A stretch of DNA of 5,896 nt, from assembly GCA_964618515.1 (NCBI GenBank), contig CAZUAS010000142.1, forward strand, positions 1 to 5,896, in the 5' to 3' direction. Shown here one piece after another: positions 1 through 4,937 of the stretch. This stretch comes from JAFGNW01 sp964618515. Lineage in GTDB: Bacteria; Zixibacteria; MSB-5A5; GN15; FEB-12. The notes under the pieces are model-generated. The model made no database searches. It saw nothing but the letters and a program-made list of their open reading frames with translations, and was not told where the DNA came from. How positions within the stretch are numbered: position 1 is the first letter of the stretch; each line of letters opens with the position of its first letter. Made by a program: the position numbers and the translations under genes.

Positions 1-48
1 CGAGATGGAATCTCGTGACTGGAGTTCAGACGTGTGCTCTTCCGATCT
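1..48 (+). other. Illumina P7/TruSeq adapter contamination
   Basis: Bases 1-6 (CGAGAT) match the end of the P7 flow-cell sequence. Bases 7-14 (GGAATCTC) sit where the 8-base i7 index belongs; the reverse complement, GAGATTCC, is as I recall the TruSeq D704 index. Bases 15-48 match the TruSeq read-2 adapter, ending in CTCTTCCGATCT. Genomic sequence starts at base 49. Translated from the GTG at 15, the adapter reads VTGVQTCALPI, a known artefact in protein databases. These bases are not part of the organism. Confidence 0.98.
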
Positions 49-53
49 ATAGA

Positions 54-1541
54 ATGATGCGCTATATTAGCTGTTACCTCAAGATAATGCTCTTTTTTTT
101 ATTTCTTTGCCCGGTCACCGGTCAAACCCAGAATATGATCTGGTCAAAAAACTATGGCGGCTCTTACAACGAGGGCGGCAACTCGTGCAAACAGACTGAC
201 GACGGCGGTTTTATCACCCTGGGTTCGACCTATTCCTTCGGTACCGGAGATTTCGATATCTACCTTTTAAAACTCAATTCACTCGGCGATACCCTCTGGA
301 CCCGCACTTATGGCGGCAACGGCACCGACTATGGTTATGATGTTCAGGTTACTGCTGACGGCGGTTATGTTATTGTCGGTAAAACCCGCTCGTTCGGAGC
401 CGGGCTGATGGATGTTTACCTTATTAAAACCGACTCTCTTGGTTTCACCCGGTGGACCCGTACTTTCGGGGGCGCTCAAAACGATGACGGCATGTCCGTC
501 TGTCAGACCGGCGACAACGGCTATATCCTTTGCGGGACCACCAATTCCTTCGGCGCCGGATATGCCGATGTTTACCTTATTAAAACCGATTCCTCGGGTA
601 ATCTTGAATGGAGCCGCACTTACGGCGGCGCCGGGGGCGATCTGGGCTATTCGGTGCGAGGTGTTCCCGGCGGCGGCTATGTCATTGTCGGAACAACCGG
701 TTCCTTCGGTACCGGTTATAGCAGTATGTACGTTGTAAGAACCGATGCCCGAGGGGACACCCTCTGGACCACCACTTACGGCGGCAGCAATGCCGACATG
801 GGTTACGCCGTGGAAAACACTCTCGACGGCGGGTTTATCTTCGCCGGAGCCACCGCCTCGTACGGTCGGGGCTATTACGACGCTTACCTGGTAAAAACGG
901 ACGCCGACGGCTGGCTCCAGTGGGACAGCACCTACGGCGGCACCGGCGACGACCGCGCCTACAGCGTCTGCCCCACTTCCGACGGCGGCTATATCATAGC
1001 CGGTACGACCGAATCCTTCGGCTCGGGGAAAATCGATGTTTATGTCGTCAAAACCGACCCCCTGGGTGAAAAACTCTGGCAAAATACCTACGGCGGCACC
1101 CAGGCCGACTACGGTTACATGATTATCGAAGCCCGCCAGAGAAAATATCTTCTCGTCGGGCAATCTTATTCCTATACCTCGGGCGGCTCGGATATGTATG
1201 TGGTCAAAGTCGATGGCGGCAGCCCTACCGCTGTCGAAGACCAGGGGTGGAATTTGCTTCCCCAAAACTTCGTTCTGCAACAGAACTATCCCAACCCCTT
1301 TAATTCCGGCACGCATATCGAATTTACTCTCAACCGCCGCGCAGAGGTTCGTCTGACCATATATAACATCCTCGGACAAACGGTACGCCAATGGAATCTG
1401 GGTAACCTCGCCTGCGGCAACTATACCCTTGACTGGAACGGAACCGACGACAACGGTTTGACTGCCGCGACCGGCATCTACCTGTACCGCCTGGAAACCG
1501 AATCACACCGCCAAACCCGGAAAATGCTCCTGCTCAAGTAA
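54..1541 (+). CDS. Secreted seven-repeat (probable beta-propeller) protein with FlgD/Por-type C-terminal domain
   Basis: About 495 residues from the ATG at 54; a second ATG follows at 57. The frame is open back to base 15, but that part is adapter, so the native start is 54, 57 or a codon lost upstream, and no ribosome binding site can be seen. Residues 1 to about 27 look like a signal peptide: a charged start, then a hydrophobic core rich in Leu and Phe. Seven 52-residue repeats begin at residues 34, 86, 138, 190, 242, 294 and 346. The pattern is YGG..xDxGY.V..T.DGGYII.GTT.SFG.G..DVYL.KTD..G...W. Seven short repeats with Gly turns and a closing Trp suggest a seven-bladed propeller; this is inference. 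Residues from about 405 to 495 form an Ig-like FlgD/Por C-terminal domain with NYPNPFN at about 411-416 and a final KMLLLK, typical of exported proteins of FCB-type bacteria and often used for sorting to the surface. Ligand and role are unknown. Confidence 0.88.
   Translation: MMRYISCYLKIMLFFLFLCPVTGQTQNMIWSKNYGGSYNEGGNSCKQTDDGGFITLGSTYSFGTGDFDIYLLKLNSLGDTLWTRTYGGNGTDYGYDVQVTADGGYVIVGKTRSFGAGLMDVYLIKTDSLGFTRWTRTFGGAQNDDGMSVCQTGDNGYILCGTTNSFGAGYADVYLIKTDSSGNLEWSRTYGGAGGDLGYSVRGVPGGGYVIVGTTGSFGTGYSSMYVVRTDARGDTLWTTTYGGSNADMGYAVENTLDGGFIFAGATASYGRGYYDAYLVKTDADGWLQWDSTYGGTGDDRAYSVCPTSDGGYIIAGTTESFGSGKIDVYVVKTDPLGEKLWQNTYGGTQADYGYMIIEARQRKYLLVGQSYSYTSGGSDMYVVKVDGGSPTAVEDQGWNLLPQNFVLQQNYPNPFNSGTHIEFTLNRRAEVRLTIYNILGQTVRQWNLGNLACGNYTLDWNGTDDNGLTAATGIYLYRLETESHRQTRKMLLLK
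153..1244 (+). repeat. Seven in-phase 156-bp tandem coding repeats
   Basis: The codon for the Tyr/Phe of each YGG/FGG motif falls at 153, 309, 465, 621, 777, 933 and 1089, a spacing of exactly 156 bp with no insertion or deletion. The copies have diverged in sequence but share the protein pattern; the seventh is the most degenerate, with QSYSYTSGG replacing GTT.SFG.G. Copies 2 and 3 share 23 identical bases at equivalent positions (411-433 and 567-589), suggesting more recent exchange between them. Confidence 0.93.
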
Positions 1542-1595
1542 GTAAACTTGAGCACTTTACTTTCAAAAACAATACTATTATACTCTCATATAAGG

Positions 1596-1611
1596 CGTAT
1601 TTTATTATACG
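1596..1611. promoter_or_regulatory. Small inverted repeat upstream of the ferritin promoter (possible operator)
   Basis: CGTAT (1596-1600) and ATACG (1607-1611) form a perfect 5-bp inverted repeat around a 6-base AT spacer, 28 bp upstream of the -35 box. Ferritin genes are often under iron or peroxide regulators, but this sequence is not a recognisable Fur or PerR box, and short palindromes are common in AT-rich DNA. Confidence 0.2.
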
Positions 1612-1638
1612 AATTGATAATTTTTCGGGAACTCATAG

Positions 1639-1669
1639 TTGACAATACTGTTTATTTTATAAATATAAT
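1639..1669 (+). promoter_or_regulatory. Sigma-70-type promoter of the ferritin gene
   Basis: A perfect -35 TTGACA (1639-1644) and a perfect -10 TATAAT (1664-1669) are separated by 19 bp, 2 bp longer than ideal. Transcription would start near 1676, giving a leader of about 37 bases before the ATG at 1713. The surrounding DNA is very AT-rich, so chance matches are possible, but two perfect hexamers just before a gene are persuasive. Confidence 0.65.
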
Positions 1670-1695
1670 AACGAAAAAAGAAAACAATGAATAAA

Positions 1696-1704
1696 AGGAA
1701 GGAG
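1696..1704 (+). promoter_or_regulatory. Strong Shine-Dalgarno site of the ferritin gene
   Basis: AGGAAGGAG ends 8 bases before the ATG at 1713 and 11 bases before the second ATG at 1716, favouring 1713 as the start. Confidence 0.8.
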
Positions 1705-1712
1705 AAACAGCC

Positions 1713-2198
1713 ATGATGATATCCAAAAAAATGGCCGACCGCTTAAACGAACAGGTTAATAATGAATTCTACGCCAAGTGGGCTTATTTGGCGATGGCGT
1801 TTTCTTTCGAGAGCATGAATCTGAAAGGCTTCGCGGACTGGTTTTTCAAACAGGCCGAGGAAGAACAGGGCCATGCCATGAAGATTGCCAATTACATACT
1901 GGACCAGGGCGGCGAAGTGAAACTTTCGAACCTGCCTCAACCCAAGACTGAATATAATTCGGCTGAAGAAATTATCCAGGCCGGACTGGAACACGAATTG
2001 AAAGTTACCAGGCAGGTGCATGAAATCGCCAAGATGGCCGAGGACGAAGGCGATCTGGCCACCCGGAATTTTATCAGCTGGAAAATCGAAGAACAGGTTG
2101 AGGAAGTTGCCAGCATGACGCATCTTCTGGAAATAGTTAAGATGGCTCAGACTCCAGGACGTTTGCTTATGCTTCAGAATCAACTTAAAAGAGACTGA
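1713..2198 (+). CDS. ftnA: Bacterial non-heme ferritin (FtnA type)
   Basis: A 161-residue protein, the usual length for bacterial ferritin, predicted to build the 24-subunit shell that oxidises Fe(II) at a di-iron ferroxidase centre and stores it as a ferric mineral in the cytoplasm. All metal ligands known from E. coli FtnA (E17, E50, H53, E94, Q127, E130) are present with an offset of one: E18, E51 and H54 (in EEEQGH), E95 (in EHEL), Q128 and E131 (in EEQVEE). The sequence reads as the four long helices of the family, with the long BC loop around residues 66-84. The heme-binding Met of bacterioferritin is not evident, and the length and C-terminus do not suit a rubrerythrin. It has its own promoter, a strong ribosome binding site and a terminator about 90 bases after the stop, so it is probably monocistronic. 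Confidence 0.96.
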   Translation: MMISKKMADRLNEQVNNEFYAKWAYLAMAFSFESMNLKGFADWFFKQAEEEQGHAMKIANYILDQGGEVKLSNLPQPKTEYNSAEEIIQAGLEHELKVTRQVHEIAKMAEDEGDLATRNFISWKIEEQVEEVASMTHLLEIVKMAQTPGRLLMLQNQLKRD

Positions 2199-2287
2199 TG
2201 TTCAATAAGGCCGAACACCTTTGAGCTTTCGATACCCTTGAGGTTGCGACCTTCAAATAACGACAGTTCTATATTTTCTACATATTC

Positions 2288-2316
2288 GGGTCACCTTTTT
2301 ACGGTGACCCTTTTTT
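2288..2316 (+). terminator. Rho-independent terminator of the ferritin gene
   Basis: Perfect 8-bp GC-rich stem: GGGTCACC (2288-2295) pairs with GGTGACCC (2303-2310) around a 7-base loop. Six T residues follow at once (2311-2316). This is a textbook intrinsic terminator, about 90 bases after the ferritin stop codon. Confidence 0.92.
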
Positions 2317-2328
2317 ATACACCCCGGG

Positions 2329-2362
2329 CAAGAAATAATTGTCGAAAGCACAAGGCTTTCGA
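2329..2362 (+). repeat. 34-bp dispersed repeat, copy 1
   Basis: Identical over 34 bases to 4173-4206 in the same orientation, 1,844 bp apart. It begins CAAGAAATAATTG and contains a hairpin with arms TCGAAAGC and GCTTTCGA around the loop ACAAG. In this copy flanking bases extend the stem to 11 bp (2339-2365). The two copies lie in different intergenic regions and no coding reason for the identity is visible. Confidence 0.9.
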
Positions 2363-2532
2363 CAAAAAAATTTTCCCCTCGTTCCAATGCTCTGCGTTGG
2401 GAATATTCAATGTTCCTTCAGGTCTTGATTTTCCGCCATAGCGGAAAATTGTGACCTGACGGTTACAAAAAGCTCTGTGGGCAGTACATGTCCACATGTG
2501 CCCATGTATCCGGCAGAGTGAACATCTGCCGG
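2339..2532 (+). repeat. Cluster of five consecutive hairpins
   Basis: Five stem-loops lie within 194 bases. H1 (2339-2365): 11-bp stem, 5-base loop. H2 (2382-2402): 9-bp stem with two G-T pairs, 3-base loop. H3 (2418-2459): a perfect 9-bp inner stem, ATTTTCCGC with GCGGAAAAT around CATA, plus a 7-bp outer stem, TCAGGTC with GACCTGA, separated by a 3x3 internal loop. H4 (2477-2505): outer TGGGCA/TGCCCA and inner CATG/CATG with a 3-base bulge. H5 (2510-2532): perfect 8-bp CCGGCAGA/TCTGCCGG, 7-base loop. They may be a modular dispersed repeat or a structured RNA. The inverted repeats are directly visible; the function is unknown. Confidence 0.6.
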
Positions 2533-2762
2533 GCACAAAAGTAGGCTTGATACCGGAATTGCCGGAATTGACCTCATACGGCTGCTAAGAACACTGGTCC
2601 ACCCCCCATCCGAAAGAATTATTTACTCTGCACCGTACCCATATTATAGTATTCTCCTTTCGGGTCGTTTTAACTCTATCAATGAAAATCATTAAGATGA
2701 ATGAATAAGTCCGGAATCTCAGGAGAAAAAACATATCATATAAAAAGTGAAGAAAGGTAATT

Positions 2763-3947
2763 TTAAATCCCAGACCGTAAAAGCCGTTTGCCTCCGAAGA
2801 TAGCGCGTGCCAGGTAAGAAAAAGACAAAATTAGAGACATTACGGAAAGAATACTGCACAAAAAGGTGGGAATCATAAACCAGACATCGGATATTCCAGC
2901 CAGCAGTGTTTCCGACAGCGAGATAAGACCGGCTATGAAACCGAACAGGTACAAGGAGGTGAGAAAATACTGAATTGCGAAACGAAACAGGTTTTTCCTC
3001 CGGTAAGCGCGGTCGCGTACTATTTCTGGGAGGACCCAACTAAGCAGCGCCGACCGGGCGGATTTTGTTACCGGTCCCGAAGTCACAGGCGAAAAAGGAA
3101 TTACGCAGGCGCGCCATTTTTTCCCGGACCGGATATAAGTCACGACCTCCTTATCCTCAAAATATACAAGCATATCGGTCGGTTTATCCGTAAACGCGGT
3201 CTTATCGGTTTCCAGCATTTCCGTTAAGGGGAACTTCACGGACTCCGGGTACGGCAGCCGGTTGATTTTAAACAGCATCCGATAACCGGCCTCGAACGTC
3301 CGGTCCATAAGCTTATTAATAAATTCCGGATTTTGATGAAAGAGCGTCCACCATTCCCCCTGGCTTACAAAATACCCCTCGCAACCCTCAATTATGGTCG
3401 GGTCGAAAGTATTGTCGATTTTCATGCCCCCCTCTCCGATTCCCAAACGGTCGCCGGCTTCCCTGAGCCGCTCGCGAAAAGACGAGCAGTCGCTGCGGAC
3501 AATAAGAAAAACATCGAGCTCGCTCGTAATTCCGGACGCCAGGGCACCTTCCCGTATCGATTCGGGAGAATAAACCAGAACGCCGTCGTCGTACCGGACA
3601 TGACTCCGAAATGATCTCAAACCGATATCGTAGATGTATTCCCGGACGGGAAATAAACATCCCCCTACGACCAGTTGCACCAGTTGATACTCCTTCAGGA
3701 GTTCGCTGAATATATCCGTCATGTCCGGCAGGGGGGTTCCAGTTATATTATCACCGGCTCGATAATTCATGAAAGGAGCGACCAGTGAAATCCCGTGCAG
3801 CCCGTTCTCTCCGGCCGAAGTCCGGTACCAGCCCAGCTCGATATCGGTCGCGTGTATTCTCCGCCACCGGGCACGGAGGATACGGTATACCGTCGTCATC
3901 AAGACGACGAAAACAAAACCCAGTAAAACTCTGAGAACGTGTTCCAT
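2763..3947 (-). CDS. Unrecognised three-helix membrane protein with a large soluble domain
   Basis: I do not recognise the family. The frame is open from an ATG at 4010 (415 residues), but I prefer the ATG at 3947 (394 residues). It has a GAAAGGA sequence upstream, opens directly with a membrane anchor, and a promoter-like sequence lies between the two ATGs. Numbered from 3947, residues 4-21 form a hydrophobic helix followed by a positive cluster (RILRARWRRIH). A soluble region of about 300 residues follows, and two helices at about 324-346 and 355-380 end in a basic tail (GGKRLLRSG). Positive charges after helix 1, before helix 2 (RDRAYRRKNLFR) and at the C-terminus place the large domain in the cytoplasm by the positive-inside rule. 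I see no nucleotide-binding, protease or kinase motif. The gene stands alone and converges on ferritin with 564 bp between, so the neighbours give no clue to its job. Confidence 0.75.
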   Translation of the reverse strand: MEHVLRVLLGFVFVVLMTTVYRILRARWRRIHATDIELGWYRTSAGENGLHGISLVAPFMNYRAGDNITGTPLPDMTDIFSELLKEYQLVQLVVGGCLFPVREYIYDIGLRSFRSHVRYDDGVLVYSPESIREGALASGITSELDVFLIVRSDCSSFRERLREAGDRLGIGEGGMKIDNTFDPTIIEGCEGYFVSQGEWWTLFHQNPEFINKLMDRTFEAGYRMLFKINRLPYPESVKFPLTEMLETDKTAFTDKPTDMLVYFEDKEVVTYIRSGKKWRACVIPFSPVTSGPVTKSARSALLSWVLPEIVRDRAYRRKNLFRFAIQYFLTSLYLFGFIAGLISLSETLLAGISDVWFMIPTFLCSILSVMSLILSFSYLARAIFGGKRLLRSGI

Positions 3948-3981
3948 CAGACTCTCTATCCTTTCGGGATTGATATAACCT

Positions 3982-4010
3982 ATTATACATATCGGTTCGG
4001 GAATTATCAT
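3982..4010 (-). promoter_or_regulatory. Possible promoter of the membrane-protein gene
   Basis: On the minus strand a perfect -10 TATAAT (3987 down to 3982) follows ATGATA (4010-4005), a 4-of-6 match to TTGACA, with a 17-bp spacer. Transcription would begin near 3975, giving a leader of about 28 bases before the ATG at 3947. If real, the upstream ATG at 4010 lies inside the -35 box and cannot be the start. Confidence 0.45.
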
Positions 4011-4021
4011 TTTGAAGTGAA

Positions 4022-4036
4022 AATTATGCCATAATT
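4022..4036. promoter_or_regulatory. 6-3-6 palindrome upstream of the membrane-protein gene (possible operator)
   Basis: AATTAT (4022-4027) and ATAATT (4031-4036) form a perfect inverted repeat around GCC. On the minus strand it overlaps TGGCATAAT, which resembles an extended -10 element, 12 bases from the ATG at 4010. It could be an operator or an alternative promoter, or chance in AT-rich DNA. Confidence 0.25.
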
Positions 4037-4172
4037 AACAGTATGTTATTCCGTTCATCCGGTAGAAATATCGGGTGATATGAATTTGACCGTTGGGGCA
4101 CGGTCTCTCAAATATTCCCTGACGAGTGGCCGGCATCTTTAGAAGCAGGCAAGGAAATTTCTGTGCTTGGTA

Positions 4173-4206
4173 CAAGAAATAATTGTCGAAAGCACAAGGC
4201 TTTCGA
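4173..4206 (+). repeat. 34-bp dispersed repeat, copy 2
   Basis: Perfect copy of 2329-2362. The internal 8-bp hairpin (arms 4186-4193 and 4199-4206) is kept, but the flanks differ and the other four hairpins seen after copy 1 are absent, so this is a shorter or truncated occurrence. It lies about 100 bp past the 3' end of tRNA-Lys. Confidence 0.9.
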
Positions 4207-4252
4207 ACTAAAGACGCAGATTACCAGCCGAGATGGACAAAAAAAGGAAAAC

Positions 4253-4295
4253 AAAAAAAGACAGGAGAATACATTTAATTGACATTAATTCCTCC
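4253..4295 (-). terminator. Possible terminator after tRNA-Lys
   Basis: On the minus strand GGAGGAAT (4295-4288) can pair with ATTCTCC (4270-4264), leaving one bulged G and a 17-base loop. A run of seven T residues (4259-4253) follows after a short gap. The large loop and the gap make this a weak candidate. Confidence 0.35.
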
Positions 4296-4308
4296 CATGA
4301 AATTTATA

Positions 4309-4380
4309 TGAGGGTGGATGGGATCGAACCATCGACACCCTGCTTAAAAGGCAGGTGCTCTACCACTGAGCTACACCCCC
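4309..4380 (-). tRNA. tRNA-Lys (anticodon UUU)
   Basis: The 72-base minus-strand sequence folds as a complete cloverleaf. The acceptor stem is GGGGGTG with CACCCTC (one G-T pair). The D arm is GCTC-AGTGGTA-GAGC. The anticodon stem is CCTGC/GCAGG around the loop CTTTTAA, whose anticodon TTT reads lysine codons AAA and AAG. The variable loop is GTGTC, and the T arm is GATGG-TTCGATC-CCATC. The discriminator base is A. The 3' CCA is not encoded, so it must be added by tRNA nucleotidyltransferase. Confidence 0.97.
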
Positions 4381-4393
4381 ATATACGGCTCTT

Positions 4394-4421
4394 AAAATAT
4401 ATCTAAACTTGGAAATGTCAA
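4394..4421 (-). promoter_or_regulatory. Promoter of tRNA-Lys
   Basis: On the minus strand a perfect -35 TTGACA (4421-4416) and a -10 TATTTT (4399-4394) are separated by 16 bp. The -10 ends 13 bases before the mature tRNA 5' end at 4380. The -35 starts 11 bases past the stop codon of the upstream FKBP gene, so the tRNA probably has its own transcription start, though read-through from upstream could also contribute. Confidence 0.65.
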
Positions 4422-4431
4422 TTTATTCCTG

Positions 4432-4890
4432 CTATTTTTTTGTAACTTTAAATAGCTCCACTTCAAAAAACAAGGTGGCATTGGGTGGAATTACACCACC
4501 GGCTCCGCGGGCGCCATAACCCAGAGCCGGGGGGATTATAAGTTCTCTGACACCGCCTACTTTCATCCCCTGTACCCCCTCGTCCCAGCCGCGAATCACC
4601 CGGCCGCCGCCAAGCGGGAATTTAAAATACTCGTTGCGGTCACGGGAACTGTCAAATTTTACCCCCTTCTGGCCGTCGTTATAAAGCCAGCCGGTATAAT
4701 GAACCTCAACCTCACTTCCGGCGACCGCCAGGTCACCCGTGCCTGTCTTTACATCGATATACTTCAGTCCCGAAGCCGTAGTGACCATTTTACCCTTCTC
4801 CTCATCGACTTTGTTTTTTGACCCGCACCCGGCCAGTACTACGCTCAAACCGAATAAAACCAGAACCGGCCAGCCAGTTGTTTTTTTCAT
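4432..4890 (-). CDS. FKBP-type peptidyl-prolyl cis-trans isomerase, lipoprotein
   Basis: A 152-residue protein. Residues 1-22 form a lipoprotein signal ending in the lipobox LAGC, with C22 as the lipidated cysteine, so the mature protein should be anchored in the envelope facing the periplasm. A short polar linker precedes one FKBP domain (about 38-150) that would catalyse isomerisation of prolyl bonds during folding of exported proteins. Residues matching the FKBP12 active site are Y65, F79, D80, R85, F89, V98, I99, W102, Y125, I134 and F142. The FDSSRDRN stretch (79-86) is the same as in human FKBP12 as I recall it, and the family signatures GWDEG and IPPNA.L.FEVEL are intact. The start is supported by AAGGA (4903-4899), 8 bases before the ATG. 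It lies 47 bp downstream of purA with no terminator between, so the two are probably co-transcribed. Confidence 0.95.
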   Translation of the reverse strand: MKKTTGWPVLVLFGLSVVLAGCGSKNKVDEEKGKMVTTASGLKYIDVKTGTGDLAVAGSEVEVHYTGWLYNDGQKGVKFDSSRDRNEYFKFPLGGGRVIRGWDEGVQGMKVGGVRELIIPPALGYGARGAGGVIPPNATLFFEVELFKVTKK

Positions 4891-4937
4891 AAGTTGTTTC
4901 CTTAACTATTACGTAAATAGATTCTTTTTATTTCACA

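Larger units (their letters stand above)
2199..2762. other. Gene-free convergent intergenic region
   Basis: This 564-bp stretch lies between the ferritin gene (plus) and the membrane-protein gene (minus). It holds the ferritin terminator, a cluster of five hairpins (2339-2532), a tandem CCGGAATTG pair (2553-2570), and a 9-bp inverted repeat with a 40-base loop (arms 2608-2616 and 2657-2665, one G-T pair). Two open frames, 2238-2441 plus and 2315-2536 minus, run through the terminator or hairpins, lack ribosome binding sites and resemble no family, so I do not call them. I see no obvious terminator for the minus-strand gene. Confidence 0.8.
4011..4308. other. Gene-free region between the membrane-protein gene and tRNA-Lys
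   Basis: About 300 bp without a credible gene. It holds a 6-3-6 inverted repeat (4022-4036), the second 34-bp repeat copy (4173-4206) and a possible weak tRNA terminator (4253-4295). A 20-codon frame at 4080-4142 (plus) has no ribosome binding site and is not called. Confidence 0.75.

Noticed and set aside
279..1391. A 370-codon open frame antisense to the repeat gene
   Set aside because: It is a shadow of the 156-bp repeats: because the period is a multiple of three, one stop-free antisense unit stays stop-free in all copies. The plus frame has a signal peptide, a repeat fold and a known C-terminal domain.
1533..1562. Overlapping small inverted repeats at the stop of the repeat gene (CTCAAG/CTTGAG and AAGTAAA/TTTACTT), a possible terminator
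   Set aside because: The stems are short and AT-rich, mutually exclusive, and not followed by a clear T run.
1687..1716. Nine-codon frame overlapping the ferritin start (ATGA overlap), resembling a leader peptide
   Set aside because: It contains the ferritin Shine-Dalgarno sequence itself, has no ribosome binding site of its own, and encodes only a Lys-rich run forced by the purine-rich leader.
2238..2441. 67-codon plus-strand frame after ferritin
   Set aside because: It crosses the strong ferritin terminator and the first hairpins, and its composition does not look like a protein.
2339..2532. CRISPR array
   Set aside because: The hairpins differ in sequence and there are no regularly spaced identical repeats with unique spacers; no cas gene is present.
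2315..2536. 73-codon minus-strand frame with several Cys and His residues, hinting at a small zinc-binding protein
   Set aside because: It runs through all five hairpins, has no ribosome binding site, and its Cys/His spacing fits no zinc motif I know. It is best explained as an accidental frame across a repeat element.
2681..2693. AATGA-aaa-TCATT inverted repeat resembling part of a Fur box
   Set aside because: Only a short match, and no gene on either strand starts near it; it lies past the 3' end of the membrane-protein gene.
4173..4380. Integration (att) site at the 3' end of tRNA-Lys
   Set aside because: The 34-bp repeat lies about 100 bp beyond the tRNA and does not match its 3' end; no integrase gene or duplicated tRNA fragment is visible.
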